DNA of 64,000 nt from Bacteroidota bacterium. GTDB lineage: Bacteria > Bacteroidota > Bacteroidia > Chitinophagales > Saprospiraceae. The DNA is taken from NCBI GenBank assembly GCA_024743405.1, contig JANSWP010000013.1, positions 1 to 64,000 of the forward strand, read 5' to 3'. A program made the position numbers and the translations under genes. Within the stretch, counting starts at the first letter, position 1. Every line of letters starts with the position of its first letter. The notes below the pieces were generated by a model. The model did no database searches. It saw nothing but the letters and a program-made list of their open reading frames with translations, and was not told the origin of the DNA. Below, piece after piece: positions 55,212 through 64,000 of this stretch.

Positions 55212-55376
55212 CTATATAACCGCGAAAAGACCAATCGTTCCAATAAAAATTAGCATAACTGCCAGTACTTTATCGAGAAATGATTTTCTGCGACTTTCAG
55301 CGGTTTCTTCAAGGTACTGTTCTAAAGTGTAGATAGCAGTAGCAGTTGACTGCATGTTGTTGTCAAAGTGCGACAT
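55212..55376 (-). CDS. Small single-pass membrane protein
   Basis: This gene of 54 codons on the minus strand runs from ATG 55374-55376 to TAG 55212-55214. The product begins MSHFDNNMQSTATAIYTLEQ, continues with a charged helix (YLEETAESRRKSFLDK) and ends in one hydrophobic segment, VLAVMLIFIGTIGLFAVI. It therefore looks like a tail-anchored inner-membrane protein with its N-terminus in the cytoplasm. A clear terminator follows on the same strand, and the codon pattern reads as coding. The family is not recognised. Confidence 0.7.
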   Translation of the reverse strand: MSHFDNNMQSTATAIYTLEQYLEETAESRRKSFLDKVLAVMLIFIGTIGLFAVI

Positions 55377-56498
55377 AGCTCATGGGATGATTGTGCCCGT
55401 TATTTAACGGACCAATAGACCAAACCGGTTCAAAGTTAGTCTATTCGACCACAATGGGCATTGTTAATAAAGGGATTATAAAACTTTTCTAATATGTTCT
55501 TTAGGCAAATAGGTAAACAAGTCGTGCAAATGATGGCGTCAGAATTATAAATTTGTTAATAATGGATTTTAAAATATAATTTCTTAAACCTCATTCCGAA
55601 TACAGTCGTTTTTCCATTTACCCACACTTCTTTGATTGCAAAATTCAAGCCATTATATGTTAATAGAATCGCGGAATTGCATCATAAGCAATTGTATATT
55701 AATTGATTAAACAATAAAAAAATAATATTTTAATTATTTAATCATAATAAATAATGGCCTACCAAATAGGTATATGCATTTGATTTGAAGGAGAAGGAAA
55801 GATATTATTTCTCTCATGCTTGTTTGATTCCCTCCAAACATTTTCTCTTAAAAGAGAATTAAGTGATAAGTCGATAAATAACTATATATCACTTTTTTGC
55901 TTTACATATTGCAATCACTTTCACATTTCAATACAATAAATTTTAAATGAATCCTATGAAATAAGAAAGATTAACTGTTACAAGTAATCAGAAAGAAGCG
56001 GGTAAATGGTAAAAAAATATTCCTAAGTTCCGGGAAAGTCACTGAATAGTATAAATCAGTGAGCAGAATAACTTTAAGTCCAAGGTCGGTGTGTCAAGTG
56101 TTTCGCAGTGTGTTAATTTAATCCAAAAAGTGTTTCATGGTATGTTAAATTGATCCTTTCTTACAATTTGAAAGCAAACAATTTAATTTCTTATTCTGGT
56201 CGTATTAGTCTAGGTAACAGTTCGTCAAAGCATGTATGTTTCTTTATTCTAAATGTATGTGCACAGTGCAAATATAGTAACACACTTTAGATAAAAAAAA
56301 TTATATATTAAGAAAATCATAATTTTTACTCAATGAAATTTATAAATAATTGATTATCAATATTTTAATTATTAAAAAAAATGCAAACCATTTGGTTTGG
56401 GAATTGTAAAATGCTATTTGGAATAATGCTGTACTTCCTTTATCGTTTATTAACAGATGATTATATAATGTAAAAATAATAATTTTCATAAAGCCCTT
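55377..56498. other. Long AT-rich non-coding region
   Basis: More than 1.1 kb without a convincing gene. Visible structure: an inverted repeat CCGTTA/TAACGG near 55398-55411, a perfect TCACTGA/TCAGTGA repeat (56039-56045 and 56056-56062), and a tandem pair of about 32 bp at 56096-56156. A 60-codon leftward frame (56340-56522) overlaps the terminator of the giant gene and is not credible. Confidence 0.5.
56096..56156. repeat. Tandem pair of imperfect 32-bp direct repeats
   Basis: The first unit reads AAGTGTTTCGCAGTGTGTTA followed by ATTTAATCC. The second reads AAGTGTTTCATGGTATGTTA followed by AATTGATCC. The spacing is 32 bp. Repeated motifs of this kind are found at the ends of some insertion sequences and in regulator arrays; no transposase gene is near. 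Confidence 0.55.
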
Positions 56499-56536
56499 AA
56501 AAAAAGGCAGTATCCTAATCAAAAACGGATACTGCC
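56499..56536 (-). terminator. Rho-independent terminator of the giant HYR-like gene
   Basis: On the minus strand GGCAGTATCC and GGATACTGCC (56527-56536 and 56506-56515) form a perfect 10-bp stem flanked by AAA/TTT pairs, followed by a T tract. It lies 30 bp past the stop codon of the giant gene. Confidence 0.88.
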
Positions 56537-56566
56537 TTTATAGCTTACAATTATTTGGAATCTAGC

Positions 56567-59500
56567 TTAATCTAATTTAATGATTCGCTCTATTTTCATT
56601 CGTTGATTATCAAATTCAATCGTAATAAAATAAACTCCAGCAGGCTGGTCTTTTAGATTTATCTTCTTCAAGGTAGAACCGTTTGGAATTATCTCTTCTG
56701 AAATCAGAATACCCAATTCATTGTGCACGTTGATTTTGATTCCTTCCTCCAAATTATCGAATAATAACTCAATAGTCACTTCATCGAAAGTTGGATTCGG
56801 GTAAATTTGATAATTTATATCACGAGATTCAGGATCATTTAAATATCGCACCACCATTGTATCCGAGTTAATTGGAGTATCTCCAATGTTTAGGGCTCGA
56901 ATGCGGTAGAAGTTGTTCCCCAATCTTGGTTCTTCATCAATAAATTCATAATTATCAGATTCTGTATTAAAGTTCAATCGACCTTCAATAATACCAATAT
57001 TATAAAAATGCTCGTTGTCCGCTGATCTTTGGACTGCAAAGAGATGATTCATAGTGACAGCTGAAAACTCCCAATCTAGATAAGTTTGTTGACCATCTGT
57101 GTCTGCATTTACAGCAATGAAATACGGATTAGAGTTCAAGAAACAGCCAACACAATCTGGGATGGTAATAACTTGAATTTGTGTACTAGTATTTCCACAT
57201 TCATCAGTAGCGGTCCATTCTCTTACTAATTCACAGGTAGCACTATTGCCATATGGTGGATTGGTATATTCATTAAATTCGATAATTGGATTACCATCGC
57301 AACCATCGATTGCTGTTACGATTAGTGGATCTGTGACTTCAGCACAAAGCAAAATGGTATCAGAAGGTACTCCTATCAATTGAGGAGCGGTAGTGTCCAC
57401 AACCATAAATGTTAAGGTTAGAGTATCGGCATTTCCACAGTCATCTTCGCCAATCCAACTACAGACCATTGTTACTTTTAATCCTCCATTAGTAGTACAA
57501 TCAGCTTGATATATTTCTTCTTCCAAAGTAACATTAACATCTCCACATGCATCCTCTACAATAATATCATCCTCTCCTAAGAACCAAAAGTTTTCACAAT
57601 CAACCACTAATGTATCGCCATCTTGGGCACCATTAATCATTGGATGATTAGGCGTGATCGTAGGTGGCGTTGTATCTATAATTTGTACAATGACTTTTAA
57701 GGTATCTTGATTGCCACAATTATCGATGGCGATCCAACTACAGGTTAAAGTGGTTTTTATTCCATCTATGGTGCAGTCAGCATTTTCAGCAGTTTCTGTA
57801 AATAGAACGGTTGGCGAACTATCACAAATATCTGTGGCTATTACATCATTTTCGTTGAAGAAATCAAAACTGTTGCATTCTATCTGGATCGTGTCACAAT
57901 GATTTAAATTATTCAATAATGGATTATTGAAGGTTAATTCTGGTGCAGTCGTATCTGTAAGCGTAATTTTTTGGATACAAGTTTCAGTATTTCCGCAATC
58001 ATCCGTTACTGTCCAGGTTCGAGTAATGAGAATAGTACATGAATCAACAGGGTTGGTATCATCTGTATAAGAAACATCTAAATCCGTTGTGCAATTATCG
58101 GTACCAGTGGCCGTTCCCGTAATCAATGGATCTGTTGAACTACCACATTCAATAGTAATATCACTTGGACAAGAAGTAATGGAAGGAGAAGATTGATCCG
58201 TTATGGTAATAGTTTGAATACAAGTCGCTTCATTTCCACAATCATCCGTTGATGTCCAAGTTCTTTGAATCTCAGTTGTACAATCATCGATTACTACTAC
58301 TACATCTGAATAACTTAGATCAACAGTCGGATCACAATTGTCAAAAGCAAATGGCTCACCAGTTTCATTAGGATCTGTTGAATCAGTGCATTCGATCACT
58401 TTATCTTGCGGGCAATTAATCGTTGGAACACCCATGTCGATAGTGTTGATTATTTGAATACAACTTGCTTGATTTCCACAATCATCTTTAGCCGTCCAAG
58501 TTCTTTCGATAAAAGAGTCACAATTGGAATTGGATACAACCTTGTCGTAATAAGTGATATCTACATTTTGATCACAAATGTCTGTTGCAGTTGCTTGCCC
58601 GGTTAAAGCTGGATCAGTAGAAGCATCACATTGAATAGTGAGGTCACTAGGACAAGTAATAGCTGGCGGTGTTTGATCAGTTACCGTTATTATTTGAACA
58701 CAAGAAGTGGCATTTCCACAGTCATCAATAGCCGTCCAAGTTCGATTGATTACATATTGGCAATCAGAAACTTGAATGTTTTCATCATTGTAAGTGATGG
58801 TTACGTTTTGATCACAATTGTCCGTTTCAGTCGCAAGACCGGTGGTGTTTGGATCTGCTGTTTCATTACATTCTAAAGTGACATCGGCAGGACAAGTAAT
58901 GATTGGTTTTTGTGTATCTTTAATGGTAATTATCTGCATACAAGTTGCTGTCAACCCACAATCATCCGTAGCTGTCCAAGTTCTATGAATTTGAGAAATA
59001 CATTCATCGACTATTTTCAATTCGTCAGCGTAAGTAACATCAACATTAGTATCACAGTTATCGGAAGCAGTCGCAAAACCTAAGTTTTGAGGATCAGAAG
59101 AAGCATCACATTCGATAGTGACATCAATTGGGCAGCTAATACTTGGAGCTTCGAGATCTAAAACCTTAATGACTTGAACACAAGAAGTTGTATTTCCACA
59201 ATCGTCAGCAGCTATCCAAGTTCTGTAAATGTCTAATTCACAGTTGCTGATTTGATCCAAACTATCAGTGTAAGTAACGATAGCTGAATCACAATTATCG
59301 GTTGCTGTAGCTTGCCCTGTGTTAGCAGGATCAGAACTTTCTTCGCAATTAATAGTCACCCCAGCTGGACAGTCTAAAACAGGTGCAATATCATCAATGA
59401 TGGTAATGATTTGGACACAAGAAGTGGTGTTTCCACAATCATCGGTAGCCGTCCAAGTTCTTTCGATTGTTGTTTCACAAGAAGAAATGGTTTTCGTTAC

Positions 59501-62500
59501 ATCGGTATAGTCCATATCTAAATCTGGATCACAATTATCAGTTGCTATTGGAACTCCTGTATTGGCTGGACTAGTGGACGCATTACAAGTTAGCTCAATA
59601 TCACTTGGGCAAGATATTTCAGGTGCTGTTGCGTCAATTATCGTTATACTTTGTTGGCATTGTGAATTATTTCCACAATCATCAGTAGCAGTCCAAGTTC
59701 TCGAGATGATTAATTCACATGGAGAAACCATAGTCGTATCTGTAGCAAATGTGACTTGAACATCTATATCACAATTATCTGCTAGCGTTGGGTTGTCGAA
59801 TTGGAGAGGCTTGTCACATTCTATTGTTTTATCATCAGCGCAGTTAATTTGGGGTGCTTCGGTATCCGTAACAGTGATAATCTGGATACATGTAGCCTCA
59901 TTTCCACAATCATCAGTAGCCGTCCAAGTTCTTTCAATGATCAAACTACAATTACTTGTGTTTACTAGGTCTGAGTAAATTATTTCAACTTGAGGATCAC
60001 ATGCGTCTGTTGAAGAAGCTAGTCCAGTATTATTTGGTGCTGATGATTCATTACAACTTATGGTAAGATCGGCAGGACAAATAATTGTAGGCAATCCCGT
60101 ATCAATTACCGTAATAATTTGGATACATGTAGCCTCATTTCCACAATCATCCATTGAAGACCAAGTTCTAATAATCTCATATTGGCAATTTGAGATGGTA
60201 TTAATTTCATCTGACCAAGTAACAAATGGATCTACGTCACAATTATCAGTAGTGTTTGGTGTGCCTGTAAATTGAGGATCTTTAGGCATGTCACACTCTA
60301 AAGTAACATCACTAGGGCAGGTGATTTCTGGTGGGTTTGAGTCTGTAATGGTAAGGGTTTGCATACATTGATCCACATTCCCACAATTGTCAGTAGCTGT
60401 CCATATTCTATTGATAGTTGTCGTACAGTACCCGCCTGTAACCTGATCAAAATAGGTGATTTCAATATCTGTATCACAATCGTCTGTGGCTGTGGCTTGT
60501 CCAGTAATACTTGGATCAAAAGATTCATCACATGATAAATTCATGTCTGGTGGACACGAAATGCTTGGCATCTGGGTATCAATAGTTGTGATATATTGAA
60601 CACAATTTCCGGTATTTCCACAATTATCTATTGCTAGCCATGTTCTTTCGATAAGGTTTTGACAGTCATTTGAACTGGTGACCTCATCTGAATAAGTTAT
60701 CTCTAAATCTGGATCGCAATTATCAAAAGCAAATGGTTCACCAAGAACTGCAGGATCTAAGCTATCATTACATTCGACCGTCAGGTCTTGCGGACAGGTA
60801 TTGATTGGCGGAGTTGTATCTATTATAAGTATAGTTTGCACACAACTGGAATAATTTCCACAATTATCAGTTGCTGTCCAAGTTCTATTTATTGTAGTCT
60901 TGCAATCATTTGAAGATTGAACTTCATCTGTCCATTCAATGGTAATGTCTGAATCACAATTATCGGTGCTTGTTGCAAAGCCTTGATTATAAGGGGAATG
61001 ATCCATGTTACATTCAATGGATACATCTGCGGGGCAATTTATTACAGGATTCTCTGTATCTGTTATGGTAATTATTTGTATACAATCCGATGAGTTTCCG
61101 CAATTATCAATGACTAACCAAGTTCTGGTAATTATACTCGTACAATTTTTCGAATCAAAAGCATCTTCATACCAAATTTCTAAGTCAGAATCACATAAAT
61201 CTGTGGCAACCAGTTCTCCTGTATTTGAAGGTTCAATTGATTCACCACATTCTATGGTAATATCATTTGGACATAGAATGACCGGTGGGTTTGAGTCTAT
61301 CACTTTAATTAATTGCACACAAGTTGAAGTATTTCCACAGTCATCCGTAGCTGTCCAGGTTCGATCAATTATAAATTCACAAATATTAACGGATGAGGTA
61401 TCGTCTGAATAAGTAAGATCCAAATTTGAATCGCAAAGGTCTGAAACAGTTGGATATCCTGTTAAGTCAGGACTAGATCCATCAGAACACTCAATTATTA
61501 TGACCTCTGGACACTTAATTTCTGGAGCATTTAGGTCTTGAATTTGAATGACCTGACTACATGTCGCTGTATTATTGCAATCATCACTAGAAACCCAAGT
61601 TCTCAAGATTTCTTGTTCACAATCACTCAAAATGGTAAATTCATCAGTATAAGTTGTAGTTGTATTTCCACATGCATCATCTGATAGCAGAACTCCAGTG
61701 TTTGAAGGATCTGTGGAATCTACACAATCAATTGTAATATCAGCAGGACAATTTATATCGGGTATTTCCGTATCTATAATGGTAATGATCTGTTTGCATG
61801 AATCTATGTTTTTACAATCATCTTCCGCATACCAAGTTCTAGTGATTACTTCTTTGCAGGTATTACTTTGTGTGGTTTCGTCTGAATAAGTTGTTAAGAC
61901 ATCCGTACAGTTATCCTTTACTGATGGAAGTCCCGTTATAGATGGATCAATGGATCCGGTACACTCGACTTCGATATCGGAAGGACAAATTATTTCAGGT
62001 GCAGTTGTATCAATGAATTTTACATAAATATCAAAGGTATCTCTATTGCCACATGCATCTTCAGCTACCCAATAACAGTATAAAAACTTTAAATAACCAT
62101 CACTTGGACAATGACCATAATCGATTTGATCATACATATTTAAAGAGGCGTCTTCATCACAATTATCCTTTATTTTTATATTACCAGGAACGATAAAAAG
62201 GTTATCTGTACAATCTAGGGTTAAGGTATCACCATCATTATTAATTCCAAATAGGGGGTGATCTATGATGAATTTTGGAGCCTGAGTGTCAACCAATGTA
62301 ATCGTCTGTTTCACTGTTTTTTTATTTCCGCACGCACTCTCTGCTATCCAAATTCTTACTATTTTTTTAGTACATCCCAAGTCTTTTTGAGAATCTACAT
62401 AGGAATAACTTAAATCAGGATTTGAACAACAATTGTCAATTCCAATGGGCTCATCAAAAACTGGTGATGCTTCACAGTCTATAGTCTTATTTTGGGGAAT

Positions 62501-63421
62501 AAATGAAAAGGAAATACAATTTGGATCTGCCCCATTTTCGCATCCATCAGGGATACCATTGTTGTTAAAATCTATATTGTCATCGAAACCTTCACATTGG
62601 TCTTGTCCATCGCAAACGCCATCATCATCACCATCTTGGTAAACGCCCAAACAATTGCAATAAGAATCAAAGACATCATTAATGGTGCAATCGTTTCCAT
62701 CATTACACGGACTGCCGGCTCCACCAATATTTGGATCATTGTCATCACAGTCTGCTCCAACACAAAGCCCGTCACCATCTTCGTCTATATTGCCAGGGCA
62801 AGGAACTATCACCGAAGTACAGTCATAAGAAATATCCGTTAATTCAACTCCCGGAAATAATGTACAATTCATACCTGAAACACTACAATTTGTATTATTG
62901 CCACACGCAGTAAATAGTTCACCTTCAATGTCTTGTGAAAAGCAAAAATCCGCAGGGTAACTAATCCCATTTGGCGTATAAGTTAATTCTAGATGGAACA
63001 AAGCTTCACTCATTCCAACGGGTAGATTATCCATACACGCACCTTCAATTACTTGATCCCAAGTAACCTGAAACTTTGAAGGGCTAATGTCAGAAATCTT
63101 TGGATCCGAATATACCTTTACTGTTCCAGAATTATTATCCATTTGGGCAAGCCAATATCCATTTGGAACACTTAAAGAAATATTTCCGGACGAAACAGCA
63201 TTGGTTCCGAATGCATTAGAGTTATAATCAAAATATAATTTACCCCCTCCAAATGAAGTGGATTCATCTGATTGGATCATTATATCTAAACTATAGGAGC
63301 CAATTGATCCTTGAATACTTGATTGTTCATTTTGATAGTGTAGATTAATGCTTTGTCCAACACAAAAGTTAGAGCAACAAATTGGAAAAAATAGGATTAA
63401 AAAATTGTAAAATTTGTACAT
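56567..63421 (-). CDS. Giant HYR-like repeat surface protein, T9SS type A
   Basis: I chose the ATG at 63421 (MYKFYNFLILFFPICC), which starts a signal peptide ending NFCVGQ; an ATG at 63466 adds 15 polar residues in front. The protein has 2284 residues. Residues about 24-150 form a cohesin-like beta domain. Residues about 210-310 are rich in Asp loops (DEDGDGLCVGADCDDNDPN, DGDDDGVCDGQDQCEG), typical of MopE/thrombospondin type 3 calcium binding. About 22 HYR-like units span about 307-2084. Most read DTxxPxIxCPxDxTxEC, TGxAxATDNCD, then RTWTATDDCGNxxxCxQxIT, with four or more Cys each. A region with FnIII-like features (FAVQRSADNEHFYNIGII) precedes the type A T9SS domain (IYPNPTFDEVTIEL). It is a probable adhesin. 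Confidence 0.93.
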   Translation of the reverse strand: MYKFYNFLILFFPICCSNFCVGQSINLHYQNEQSSIQGSIGSYSLDIMIQSDESTSFGGGKLYFDYNSNAFGTNAVSSGNISLSVPNGYWLAQMDNNSGTVKVYSDPKISDISPSKFQVTWDQVIEGACMDNLPVGMSEALFHLELTYTPNGISYPADFCFSQDIEGELFTACGNNTNCSVSGMNCTLFPGVELTDISYDCTSVIVPCPGNIDEDGDGLCVGADCDDNDPNIGGAGSPCNDGNDCTINDVFDSYCNCLGVYQDGDDDGVCDGQDQCEGFDDNIDFNNNGIPDGCENGADPNCISFSFIPQNKTIDCEASPVFDEPIGIDNCCSNPDLSYSYVDSQKDLGCTKKIVRIWIAESACGNKKTVKQTITLVDTQAPKFIIDHPLFGINNDGDTLTLDCTDNLFIVPGNIKIKDNCDEDASLNMYDQIDYGHCPSDGYLKFLYCYWVAEDACGNRDTFDIYVKFIDTTAPEIICPSDIEVECTGSIDPSITGLPSVKDNCTDVLTTYSDETTQSNTCKEVITRTWYAEDDCKNIDSCKQIITIIDTEIPDINCPADITIDCVDSTDPSNTGVLLSDDACGNTTTTYTDEFTILSDCEQEILRTWVSSDDCNNTATCSQVIQIQDLNAPEIKCPEVIIIECSDGSSPDLTGYPTVSDLCDSNLDLTYSDDTSSVNICEFIIDRTWTATDDCGNTSTCVQLIKVIDSNPPVILCPNDITIECGESIEPSNTGELVATDLCDSDLEIWYEDAFDSKNCTSIITRTWLVIDNCGNSSDCIQIITITDTENPVINCPADVSIECNMDHSPYNQGFATSTDNCDSDITIEWTDEVQSSNDCKTTINRTWTATDNCGNYSSCVQTILIIDTTPPINTCPQDLTVECNDSLDPAVLGEPFAFDNCDPDLEITYSDEVTSSNDCQNLIERTWLAIDNCGNTGNCVQYITTIDTQMPSISCPPDMNLSCDESFDPSITGQATATDDCDTDIEITYFDQVTGGYCTTTINRIWTATDNCGNVDQCMQTLTITDSNPPEITCPSDVTLECDMPKDPQFTGTPNTTDNCDVDPFVTWSDEINTISNCQYEIIRTWSSMDDCGNEATCIQIITVIDTGLPTIICPADLTISCNESSAPNNTGLASSTDACDPQVEIIYSDLVNTSNCSLIIERTWTATDDCGNEATCIQIITVTDTEAPQINCADDKTIECDKPLQFDNPTLADNCDIDVQVTFATDTTMVSPCELIISRTWTATDDCGNNSQCQQSITIIDATAPEISCPSDIELTCNASTSPANTGVPIATDNCDPDLDMDYTDVTKTISSCETTIERTWTATDDCGNTTSCVQIITIIDDIAPVLDCPAGVTINCEESSDPANTGQATATDNCDSAIVTYTDSLDQISNCELDIYRTWIAADDCGNTTSCVQVIKVLDLEAPSISCPIDVTIECDASSDPQNLGFATASDNCDTNVDVTYADELKIVDECISQIHRTWTATDDCGLTATCMQIITIKDTQKPIITCPADVTLECNETADPNTTGLATETDNCDQNVTITYNDENIQVSDCQYVINRTWTAIDDCGNATSCVQIITVTDQTPPAITCPSDLTIQCDASTDPALTGQATATDICDQNVDITYYDKVVSNSNCDSFIERTWTAKDDCGNQASCIQIINTIDMGVPTINCPQDKVIECTDSTDPNETGEPFAFDNCDPTVDLSYSDVVVVIDDCTTEIQRTWTSTDDCGNEATCIQTITITDQSSPSITSCPSDITIECGSSTDPLITGTATGTDNCTTDLDVSYTDDTNPVDSCTILITRTWTVTDDCGNTETCIQKITLTDTTAPELTFNNPLLNNLNHCDTIQIECNSFDFFNENDVIATDICDSSPTVLFTETAENADCTIDGIKTTLTCSWIAIDNCGNQDTLKVIVQIIDTTPPTITPNHPMINGAQDGDTLVVDCENFWFLGEDDIIVEDACGDVNVTLEEEIYQADCTTNGGLKVTMVCSWIGEDDCGNADTLTLTFMVVDTTAPQLIGVPSDTILLCAEVTDPLIVTAIDGCDGNPIIEFNEYTNPPYGNSATCELVREWTATDECGNTSTQIQVITIPDCVGCFLNSNPYFIAVNADTDGQQTYLDWEFSAVTMNHLFAVQRSADNEHFYNIGIIEGRLNFNTESDNYEFIDEEPRLGNNFYRIRALNIGDTPINSDTMVVRYLNDPESRDINYQIYPNPTFDEVTIELLFDNLEEGIKINVHNELGILISEEIIPNGSTLKKINLKDQPAGVYFITIEFDNQRMKIERIIKLD
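57170..62500 (-). repeat. About 22 in-frame HYR-like units of roughly 240 bp
   Basis: Seventeen units are of canonical length (about 80 residues). Two near the N-terminus and three near the C-terminus are variant or longer, with DGDTLxxDC in place of the CPxDxTxEC opening. The stretch encoding RTWTATDDCGN recurs at nucleotide level with few changes, so adjacent units should recombine easily. The count was made by reading unit starts. Confidence 0.8.
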
Positions 63422-64000
63422 AGTTTCAGGTGTTTGTTTTTTGACTTCTGTGAAATTGTCAATCATCTCACTTTCGTTAAAGTAGTTTGTTTGGAAATAA
63501 GACGGATTTTTTATTGTATAAAATGAGTACTAATTTGAATAGTGAATTGGGAGTTCTCTGGTGTGTGGTATTAAAATGGGCAAAGAATCTTCCTGTTGAA
63601 AGGTAGGATTTCAGGTTTAAATTTTGATTATTTGCATAGGACGAGATAGCCAAACCTGGCTCTTCATATGCCAGCATGAGTTTTCTAAGTTTTGGTTATT
63701 TTAATTTTCTAATGAATAGAATCTGTCTATTTTGACGTTTGACCTCAATTTTTGATAAATAATTGATGAAAGGAAAGTGTAAATAACAAAATAATGATTT
63801 CGATCTTTTTACAAATAACTCTGGTTTACAGGAAGTAATGTTAAGTCTATCAAATATAATTTCTTTTTTCTATATAATAGCAAATGGTATTATACAAACG
63901 GGTTATTTAACATTTTAATTACGCAAAAATCACGCAAAATGCCTACTTGATTTTGTGATTTTTTTGAAATGTTAATTATTGACACAATTTTTGCTAAGTA
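63422..64000. other. Upstream region of the giant HYR-like gene, window end
   Basis: No convincing gene. The promoter of the giant leftward gene must lie here. A 26-codon hydrophobic plus-strand frame (63838-63918, starting MLSLSNIISFFYIIANG) stands directly before a terminator-like hairpin and may be chance. A 66-codon leftward frame (63477-63677) shows no protein-like features. Confidence 0.35.
63926..63965. terminator. Terminator-like hairpin near the window end
   Basis: AAAATCAC-GC-AAAAT pairs with ATTTTGTGATTTT (bulge of two), followed on the plus strand by a T tract. The transcript it would end is unclear: either a small plus-strand RNA, or a leftward gene beyond the window if it works in that direction. 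Confidence 0.5.

Noticed and set aside
56340-56522. Leftward 60-codon hydrophobic frame
   Set aside because: It begins inside the terminator of the giant gene and lies in very AT-rich DNA; there is no independent support.
57700-62900. Many plus-strand frames of 60-135 codons inside the HYR-like gene
   Set aside because: They are antisense shadows of the repeats; the similarity between them only mirrors the coding repeat on the other strand.
63477-63677. Leftward 66-codon frame upstream of the giant HYR-like gene
   Set aside because: It ends close to the giant gene start, where the promoter and leader should be, and has no protein-like features I can recognise.
1-64000. Search for tRNA, rRNA, known riboswitches, phage genes, restriction systems or antibiotic clusters
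   Set aside because: Nothing recognisable was found by reading. A covariance-model search would be needed to exclude short structured RNAs.

Overview
The window is AT-rich (roughly one third G+C by eye) and reads as a chromosomal segment of a Bacteroidota bacterium. Six secreted proteins end in type IX secretion (T9SS) sorting domains, several lipoproteins have Bacteroidota-style lipoboxes, SecD and SecF are fused, and there is a lipoprotein TamA-like (TamL) protein. Giant repeat surface proteins, a DUF1800/DUF1501 pair and a choice-of-anchor B protein fit a Saprospiraceae/Lewinella-like member, but that placement is inference. I saw no rRNA, tRNA, CRISPR array, prophage or transposase gene.

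Layout. 1-6 kb: a short helical ORF, a miniature mobile element, a CotH-like secreted protein, a YtcJ-type amidohydrolase lipoprotein and lnt. 6-12 kb: hutU, a PDZ protein with a T9SS tail, then a fasciclin gene divergent from an ECF sigma factor and its anti-sigma factor. 12-23 kb: a 3074-residue protein with about 30 Ig/PKD-like units and a type B T9SS domain, followed by a dockerin/cohesin-like secreted protein. 23-32.6 kb: a lineage-specific helical protein, rarA, the DUF1800/DUF1501 pair and a choice-of-anchor B protein. 32.7-43 kb: a double-ATPase peptide ABC subunit, a SpoU-type rRNA methylase divergent from tamL, a D-2-hydroxyacid dehydrogenase, a BON-LysM protein and secDF. 43-56.5 kb: gamma-glutamyltransferase, a decayed M56/BlaR1-type sensor with 12 short repeats, a large lipoprotein, an ABC1 kinase, a DUF2461 protein, a TPR-like lipoprotein and two small genes. 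56.6-63.4 kb: a 2284-residue protein with about 22 HYR-like units and a type A T9SS domain.

Functional theme. Much of the window concerns the cell envelope: export (SecDF), lipoprotein maturation (Lnt), outer-membrane assembly (TamL) and surface display of T9SS cargo. Most genes stand alone or in short runs, often separated by clear hairpin terminators.

The least expected structure is a family of four miniature inverted-repeat elements at 442-638, 21446-21603, 27829-27987 and 43172-43331. Their core length is 158-160 bp. Each has terminal inverted repeats starting with G, or its one-base-shifted equivalent, and is flanked by a 3-bp TAA or TTA duplication. Most also carry a short internal hairpin whose sequence differs between copies. 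Two copies sit exactly on a stop codon. No transposase is present, so they look like non-autonomous (MITE-like) elements. Other points of interest are the decayed M56 gene, an unlisted 54-codon membrane-protein gene with its own terminator, matching GTGTCA/TGACAC inverted repeats upstream of ggt, and repeated TTTCAATTGAAA palindromes.
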